Assembly (NCBI GenBank): GCA_945947045.1 | Contig: CAMEXG010000067.1 | Coordinates: 1 to 10,163 of the forward strand | Direction: 5' to 3' | DNA length: 10,163 bases | DNA from: an uncultured Spirochaetales bacterium | Lineage (GTDB): Bacteria; Spirochaetota; Spirochaetia; Sphaerochaetales; Sphaerochaetaceae | In this document: piece after piece, positions 5,255-10,163 of the stretch | Numbering within the stretch: position 1 is the first letter of the stretch | How the letters are laid out: each line of letters begins with the position of its first letter | Position numbers and translations under genes: made by a program | The notes under the pieces: model-generated | Told to the model about the DNA's origin: nothing | What the model saw: only the letters and a program-made list of their open reading frames with translations | The model's database searches: none

Positions 5255-6703
5255 TTGATTTGTCTTACACTATCTGGACCAACAATATTAGATAATCTTA
5301 AAGCCCTTAATGACAATAAGGACTGTGTAGATATTTGTGAACTTAGATTGGATCTTCTTTCACCCTCTGAAGTGTGTAAGGCTGCAGATTTTCCTTCTAT
5401 GGTCGATATTCCTGTGATCCTTACTCTCCGCCGTGTCTCTGACGGTGGAAAGTGTACATTACAGGAAAAAGCCAGAAGAAGCCTACTGATAGAAACAATG
5501 AAGAACGGGGGCTTTTCTTATGTGGATATAGAAGACGACGTGAAGAAAAGCGACGTAGAGGAAGCCGCCCATAGCTTAGGAATGAAAGTAATAAGAAGTT
5601 ACCATGACTTCGAAGGTGTTCCCGCCGATATATTCTCCCGTGTCCACTCTCTCGCTTCTAGAGGCGATGTGGCAAAGATTGCCGTCACTCCACACAGCAC
5701 CGCGGATGTAATGACACTTTTTAGAATCAATGAAGAGCTGAAGAGTGTACCGAAAATTATCATCGGCATGGGAGAGTGGGGTGTAGCTACACGTATTCTA
5801 TACAAGAAGATGGGCAGCATTCTGACTTTCGGCTCCAATGGAAAGGCAGTAGCTCCCGGAATGATCAGTGCCAGAGAGCTTAAATACTTATATAGAGCAG
5901 ACAAGTTGAACGAGAATACAGGTATCTACGGAATAGTGGGGAATCCTGTAATGCACTCTCTTTCTCCTCAGATTCATAATCCAGGATTCCAGAGAATCAA
6001 CTATAACGCTGTTTATGTTCCTTTCCTTTCGGACTCTATCAGATCTTTCTTGACTTTGGCTGAAATGCTGAGAATGAGAGGTTTCAGTGTAACCGTTCCA
6101 TTTAAAGTTGATGTTGTCAAATATCTTGGAAATATAACCAGGGAAGTCAAGCAGATAGGTTCCTGCAACACTGTAGTGAGAGTACCCAACATGTGGAAGG
6201 GTACAAATACCGATTACTATGGATTTATACACCCCATTGAGAAAGAGATAGATGACGGCAAAATAAAGAGTGCTCTGGTAATTGGTGCCGGAGGGGCTGC
6301 GAAGGCCATTGTATGGGCGTTGAAGATGAGAAATGTGAGAGTCATGATTGTCAACAGGACAAAAAGCAAAGCCGACGAGCTGGCAAGGCTCTATGGTGTA
6401 GGTTCCGACAGTCTCGACAATATATCACGCTACGAAGGAAAAGTGGACTTGGTGGTACAGGCTACAAACATGGGGTTACACCCTTATGAAGATGTAAACC
6501 CGGCCTCCTCCTTCCATTTCTCAGGAAAAGAGATTGCCTACGATATTGTGTATAAGCCTAAATATACAAAGTTCCTTCTGGCTGCAGAGAAGGCCGGCTG
6601 TGCCCTGAAGTTCGGTTGGGATATGCTTATGGAGCAGGGAAAGCTTCAGTTCGAGTCTTTTACAGGTTATCACTATCCGAAAGATGTCGAGGTATGGAAG
6701 TAA
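5255..6703 (+). CDS. aroDE: Bifunctional 3-dehydroquinate dehydratase (type I) / shikimate 5-dehydrogenase
   Basis: Catalyses two consecutive shikimate-pathway steps in the cytoplasm: dehydroquinate to dehydroshikimate, then NADPH-dependent reduction to shikimate. The 482-aa protein is a fusion. The AroD half (1 to about 215) has CELRLDLL (28-35), SYHDFEG with the catalytic His117, VAKIAVTP with the Schiff-base Lys141, and the closing APGMI (200-204). The AroE half (about 222-482) begins GIYGIVGNPVMHSLSPQIHN (223-242). It continues with VTVPFK and catalytic Lys284, SCNTVV (303-308), GTNTD with catalytic Asp320, the nucleotide loop GAGGAAK (344-350), NRTKSKA (367-373; NRT typical of NADP use), and FGWDMLMEQG (453-462). 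All key residues are present in both halves. The order AroD-AroE matches fusions known in plants and chlamydiae. The 3' end overlaps the convergent helicase-partner gene by 44 bp. The aroC gene lies about 3.3 kb away on the other strand. Confidence 0.96.
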   Translation: MICLTLSGPTILDNLKALNDNKDCVDICELRLDLLSPSEVCKAADFPSMVDIPVILTLRRVSDGGKCTLQEKARRSLLIETMKNGGFSYVDIEDDVKKSDVEEAAHSLGMKVIRSYHDFEGVPADIFSRVHSLASRGDVAKIAVTPHSTADVMTLFRINEELKSVPKIIIGMGEWGVATRILYKKMGSILTFGSNGKAVAPGMISARELKYLYRADKLNENTGIYGIVGNPVMHSLSPQIHNPGFQRINYNAVYVPFLSDSIRSFLTLAEMLRMRGFSVTVPFKVDVVKYLGNITREVKQIGSCNTVVRVPNMWKGTNTDYYGFIHPIEKEIDDGKIKSALVIGAGGAAKAIVWALKMRNVRVMIVNRTKSKADELARLYGVGSDSLDNISRYEGKVDLVVQATNMGLHPYEDVNPASSFHFSGKEIAYDIVYKPKYTKFLLAAEKAGCALKFGWDMLMEQGKLQFESFTGYHYPKDVEVWK

Positions 6704-8315
6704 CAAAAGAAGGAACAGGGGATAGCATCCAGATTTTAGATAAGTCAAAACTGCCTTTGTCTGTGACTATGAGGTCTCCGTCATCCTTTTCCAAGAGAGA
6801 AAGGGGATGAATAATAATCGGGACTTCGTCCACACCCATTATTATCAGGTTGTCTTCTTCAGATATCGCCTTCTGCACTTTCTCTCTTTTTCCTCTGTAG
6901 TCAAGACCATCCACCCAATCCAGTTTGACTTCTGTCTTTGAAGAGAATACCCCATGGGATGCAACAAGGCACTTCTGTATATATGTCTTGGAGTTGTTCA
7001 GTATCTTGTTGTACTCTTTTTCGTCATACTCTATCTCTCTCTTAAGAGGAAGGGTAGGAGAGGCGGGAAGAGTGTAAATAAAGCTTGACGAAGGTGAGTT
7101 GATAAACTCAGGGCCTTTTGTAATCGGTAGCATATCAAAGCCGGAAGAAGAGAGTATCTCTCTCCACTCTTCTTCTTTTTCTCCGTCCATTATAAATAAG
7201 TTGTCGGAGGGATTTGAAATAATATACTCCTGCATCTTGGGGATCATCTTGATTAATCTTGAAACTCTCTCTTCAGTCTCCAGTATTACAGCCCTTTCTA
7301 TTTTTATTCTTCTATACTCTTCATTCCATAAAGCGAGTCTTTCTTCAATTAGGGGTGAAAGTTGAGTGGAGGAAAGAGATGAAAGATATAGGAGTATCTC
7401 ATCCTTGTCCATTCCTCCGTCAAAAGCAGATTTTATACTTTTCTTTGTGATACTCCATTGATTGAGACTATCTGCTTTCAATGGCAAAGCGAATCTCCAT
7501 AAAGGAATAATTGTCTTTCCTCTATATGAAATGGTCATATCCGCCGAGACTATACCCTTTTCGTTGTCATTCTCTTCTATAAGAGAAGCTGTGTATGTCT
7601 CTCCATTGTCGTTTATGATGCCGAAGGAAAGGAGAGTGGAGAGAGGAATAGATGTCTTTGTTATTTCCTCCAATAGTTTAAGTTTATTCTCCATATCTTC
7701 TTTCTTCACTCCGTTAATTAAGAAAGAGAGAGTAATGAAATTCTTAGTCTTTTCCCTTTCTTCGCTGGATGTGCCCTTTGAGAGAATATATGAGAGCCTG
7801 GACACTTCATCCATCTTCATAAATTTCAAAGAAGAGGATTTGTCCAGTCTTAAATAAGGAGTGTTGTCTCTAAGAATCCCAAGATTAATCAGGGCGTTCA
7901 GCGTATAATTTGCAGAGAAAATAAGATCTTCTTCTTTGCGCCATGGAAAGAGAGAAGTGAAGGAGGGAGATGTAATATATCTCTCAAAGCGCTTTGAAAT
8001 ACTCCCGGAATTAATTAATGAGAAGAGGAAGGGAAAGAAGGAGGAGGAATAATATCCTCTCTTTTCCAGCCCGCTTCCAAATAAAGGATAAGAAGAGAGT
8101 ATTCTTTTTCCCCTATCTGTAACCGATACTCCCGAAACAAGTCCCAAATCTTCATATAAACGCCTATTCTCCAGCTCTCCGCCTTTAAGATAATAAAGAG
8201 AGAGAGCTAGTGAAAGGGAAGTAGGTAGAAGAGACAGAATCCTCTCTTCGTTACGTTGGAGAAAGAGTTTGAATTTCTCTTCCCCGCCACTATAGTAGAG
8301 TGAAGAGAGGTTCAT
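6660..8315 (-). CDS. Helicase_C_3 (XPB/Ssl2-like) domain protein, putative XPB partner, WYL-like C-terminus
   Basis: A 551-aa protein with no Walker motifs, so not itself a helicase. Residues about 253-355 match the Helicase_C_3 pattern: a strand segment (VSADMT, 256-261), then SITKKSIKSAFDGGMDKDEI (288-307) and EERLALWNEEYRRIKI (324-339). The same domain forms the N-terminus of the XPB helicase encoded just upstream. The N-terminal 240 residues are helical and Ser/Leu-rich, with no family that I recognise. The C-terminal part (about 476-535: KREKVQKAI, PIIIHPLSLLEKDDGDLIVTD, FDLSKIWML) follows the strand order of a WYL-type domain, which is inference. It starts by a 4-nt ATGA overlap with the XPB stop, with AAGGAGG (8323-8329) 7 nt upstream, so it is co-translated with XPB. 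Actinobacteria have a comparable gene beside XPB (M. tuberculosis Rv0862c next to Rv0861c). Function probably modulates or anchors XPB. Confidence 0.82.
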   Translation of the reverse strand: MNLSSLYYSGGEEKFKLFLQRNEERILSLLPTSLSLALSLYYLKGGELENRRLYEDLGLVSGVSVTDRGKRILSSYPLFGSGLEKRGYYSSSFFPFLFSLINSGSISKRFERYITSPSFTSLFPWRKEEDLIFSANYTLNALINLGILRDNTPYLRLDKSSSLKFMKMDEVSRLSYILSKGTSSEEREKTKNFITLSFLINGVKKEDMENKLKLLEEITKTSIPLSTLLSFGIINDNGETYTASLIEENDNEKGIVSADMTISYRGKTIIPLWRFALPLKADSLNQWSITKKSIKSAFDGGMDKDEILLYLSSLSSTQLSPLIEERLALWNEEYRRIKIERAVILETEERVSRLIKMIPKMQEYIISNPSDNLFIMDGEKEEEWREILSSSGFDMLPITKGPEFINSPSSSFIYTLPASPTLPLKREIEYDEKEYNKILNNSKTYIQKCLVASHGVFSSKTEVKLDWVDGLDYRGKREKVQKAISEEDNLIIMGVDEVPIIIHPLSLLEKDDGDLIVTDKGSFDLSKIWMLSPVPSFVTSIPRHLSDSDNL

Positions 8316-9961
8316 CTTACATCCTCCTTAATAATTGAGTAGGAGTAACCCTGCTCGGAGAGGAACTTCTGACGATTTGAGGCGAACTCTTCTTCCTGAC
8401 TATACTCGGTGACGATAGTATAGAAGTGGCTGTCTCGAGCTTTTGGCCTCAATATTCTACCCAGTCTCTGGGCTTCTTCCTGTCTGCTTCCGAAGCTGCC
8501 TGATATTTCAATGGCTACTGAAGCGTCAGGTAGGTCGACGGCAAAATTAGCGACTTTGCTTACGATCAATACTTTCTCTTCCCCACTACGGAACTTGTCG
8601 TAGAGCTGGTCTCTTTTCTTATTGGAGGTGGTACCTGTAATAATAGGGTAGCCGAAGTGGTCTCTGAATACTTGGAGCTGCTCTAGATACTGACCTATTA
8701 TGAGAATCGATTCCCCCTGGTGTTTTTTTAGTATTGCTTCGGCAACCTTGATCTTTAGTGGGTTCTGGCTGGCGATTCTATACTTTTCTTTCTTAGGGGC
8801 CAGAGCATATTCCAGCTCCAAAGTATGAGGAAGAGGAATTCTGACTTCATGGCAGTATGCTTTTGCAATAAATCCTTTTTGTGTCAGTTCAGCCCAAGGA
8901 GTGTCAAAACGCTTAGGACCCACAAGTGAGAATACTTCGTCTTCTCTTCCGTCTTCTCTTATGAGAGTTGCTGTCAATCCCAGGCGGAAGATGGACTGAA
9001 GCTCGGCGGTAATTCTAAAAACAGGAGCCGGAAGCATATGGACTTCATCATATATCACCAAACCCCAGTTGTTCTCACTGAATATTGAGAAGTGAGGATA
9101 TACTGGTTCAGTATCTTCTTTCTCGTTGTTCTTGGTTCTATATGTCAGCACCTGATAAGTACAGACAGTAACAGGCTTTATTGTCTTTGACTCTCCTGAA
9201 TACTCACCGATTTGGTCTGGAGTGAGAGTAGTTTTATCTAAAAGTTCCTTGATCCATTGATGGACGCTGGAAACATTGGGGCAGAGTATGAGAGTGTTTG
9301 TCTTAAGGGTGACAGCAGTCTCTATACCCACAATGGTCTTTCCAGATCCACAGGGTAGGACTATAGTCCCATAACCCCCGGAGGAGAGAAATGCATTGAC
9401 GCTTTCTTTTTGGTAATCACGAATCTCAACACTGTCTTTTAGTTCCAGCTCAAGTCTATTTCCCTTCTTTAATGGAATTCTGTCATCAACAGGAAAGCCC
9501 ATCTTCACCATCTTGGCTTTCACTGTGCCTCTATCCAGCTTTGATAAGAGAAAGTAGTTGCCTTCACCTTTCTTTAAATACTTTTTAAGAGTAGGCTCGG
9601 AAAAAAGAGTAAGAAAGAATCTTTCTCTTTTGACTGAGAGCCTCAAATTGTCTTGATCTTCTTCTGTAAGAATAAACTCACCATAACGGGAAGCGGTGTC
9701 TTCAATGAAGAAGATCACTCTCTCGTCGATTTCATATCTGGACCACTTTCTTAGTCTGGAAATAATCTCATTACTATCTAAGCCTGAAGATACGGCATTC
9801 CAAAGAGTCAAAGGCGAGAGTGTGTATGTGTGTATGTGTTCAGGGCTTTTCACCAGGTCTGCGAATGCTATGATATCGTTTCTACATGCCTCGAAAGAAG
9901 GAGAGTGAACATCTAGGAGCATTGTCTTGTCTGACTGGACCATTAAGGGTTTGTCAATCAT
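8312..9961 (-). CDS. xpb: XPB/ERCC3-type DNA repair helicase (superfamily 2, 3'-5')
   Basis: A 549-aa ATP-dependent DNA translocase of the XPB/Rad25 family, expected to act in DNA repair or transcription-linked opening of DNA. An N-terminal domain (about 5-110) has MVQSDKTMLL and HTYTLSPLTLWNA, the bacterial XPB hallmark. The helicase core follows: DYQKESV Q-region (182-188), Walker A PCGSGKT (203-209), CPNVSSVHQW motif Ia (227-236), Walker B DEVH (305-308), LTAT motif III (329-332), the XPB-specific RED triad Arg335-Glu336-Asp337, and motif VI QRLGRILRP (498-506). The C-terminus FLSEQGYSYSI (533-543) is typical of bacterial XPB. The length is similar to the mycobacterial protein. Its ATG overlaps the aroC stop codon (ATGA, 9958-9961), and its stop overlaps the partner start. 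The only Shine-Dalgarno is a weak AAGGTG 9 nt upstream, so coupling to aroC probably drives translation. Confidence 0.95.
   Translation of the reverse strand: MIDKPLMVQSDKTMLLDVHSPSFEACRNDIIAFADLVKSPEHIHTYTLSPLTLWNAVSSGLDSNEIISRLRKWSRYEIDERVIFFIEDTASRYGEFILTEEDQDNLRLSVKRERFFLTLFSEPTLKKYLKKGEGNYFLLSKLDRGTVKAKMVKMGFPVDDRIPLKKGNRLELELKDSVEIRDYQKESVNAFLSSGGYGTIVLPCGSGKTIVGIETAVTLKTNTLILCPNVSSVHQWIKELLDKTTLTPDQIGEYSGESKTIKPVTVCTYQVLTYRTKNNEKEDTEPVYPHFSIFSENNWGLVIYDEVHMLPAPVFRITAELQSIFRLGLTATLIREDGREDEVFSLVGPKRFDTPWAELTQKGFIAKAYCHEVRIPLPHTLELEYALAPKKEKYRIASQNPLKIKVAEAILKKHQGESILIIGQYLEQLQVFRDHFGYPIITGTTSNKKRDQLYDKFRSGEEKVLIVSKVANFAVDLPDASVAIEISGSFGSRQEEAQRLGRILRPKARDSHFYTIVTEYSQEEEFASNRQKFLSEQGYSYSIIKEDVR
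8323..8329 (-). promoter_or_regulatory. Ribosome binding site of the helicase-partner gene, inside the XPB gene
   Basis: Minus-strand AAGGAGG, 7 nt before the ATG at 8315 and within the last XPB codons. It is a near-perfect site and indicates efficient coupled expression of the partner. Confidence 0.75.
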
Positions 9962-10163
9962 ATTCTGTCACACCTTCGTCTTAAAAGATAATCAAGAATT
10001 ACTGAAGAAGCCATGGCCTCCACCACTACAACCGCCCTCACTCCTATACAAGGATCGTGTCTGCCTTTAATAGTGAGCTCAATCTCTTTCTTTTCATCAT
10101 TGATAGTTTCCTGAGGAAAGGAAATGGATGGAGTAGGCTTGAAGTATGTCTTGAAAACAATCT
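9958..10163 (-). CDS. aroC: Chorismate synthase, C-terminal end (partial, cut by window edge)
   Basis: Chorismate synthase makes chorismate from 5-enolpyruvylshikimate 3-phosphate using reduced FMN, the last shikimate-pathway step. Only the last 67 codons are visible, reading from 10161 to a TGA at 9958-9960. The segment contains KPTPSI, the signature GRHDPCIGVRAV and VEAMASSVILDYLLRR, which is the conserved carboxy-terminal block of AroC. The family usually has proline in place of the second valine in GVRAVV. The start lies beyond position 10163, so the promoter of the aroC-xpb-partner operon is outside the window. The stop overlaps the XPB start by 4 nt. Confidence 0.93.
   Translation of the reverse strand, partial: IVFKTYFKPTPSISFPQETINDEKKEIELTIKGRHDPCIGVRAVVVVEAMASSVILDYLLRRRCDRI

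Noticed and set aside
9822..9840. GT-rich microsatellite-like stretch (gtgtatgt repeated)
   Set aside because: It encodes the conserved HIHTYTLSP motif of bacterial XPB, so codon choice explains it.

Overview
The window is a dense bacterial segment: nine genes, only about 300 bp of total non-coding sequence, and no mobile element, CRISPR array, tRNA or rRNA that I can recognise. Base composition looks moderate to slightly AT-rich, and Shine-Dalgarno sites are strong (GGAG/GGAGG). The combination of a bacterial XPB helicase with a dedicated Helicase_C_3 partner, an AroD-AroE fusion and type II citrate synthase suggests a spirochaete, perhaps a host- or gut-associated Spirochaetales/Sphaerochaetales member. 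This assignment is inference from gene content, not a database result.

Left part (1-4214): citrate synthase (gltA, minus strand) is divergent from a small ArsR-family regulator that carries a complete alpha-5-type Zn/Co sensing residue set. The two genes share 68 bp in which the predicted -10 elements of both promoters lie on the same bases. The arsR gene runs tail-to-tail (22-bp overlap) into maf. The maf gene is the second gene of a minus-strand operon with an ABC-F ATPase (17-bp overlap, translational coupling expected).

Middle (4215-6703): an orphan response regulator (REC plus SARP-like winged helix) is divergent from the ABC-F gene. About 100 bp of AT-rich, inverted-repeat-bearing DNA then leads to a bifunctional aroDE gene (3-dehydroquinate dehydratase + shikimate dehydrogenase) that starts at a TTG codon.

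Right part (6660-10163): a minus-strand operon reads aroC (C-terminal end only, cut by the window edge), then XPB-type DNA helicase, then a 551-aa Helicase_C_3 protein. Both junctions are ATGA 4-nt stop/start overlaps. The last gene overlaps aroDE tail-to-tail by 44 bp. Two shikimate/chorismate genes therefore flank a DNA-repair helicase module.

The most interesting point is the XPB-partner pair. The partner contains a domain that aligns without gaps over about 52 residues to the N-terminal domain of the XPB helicase beside it, and its C-terminus looks WYL-like. This suggests an under-characterised bacterial XPB repair or nucleic-acid-sensing complex.
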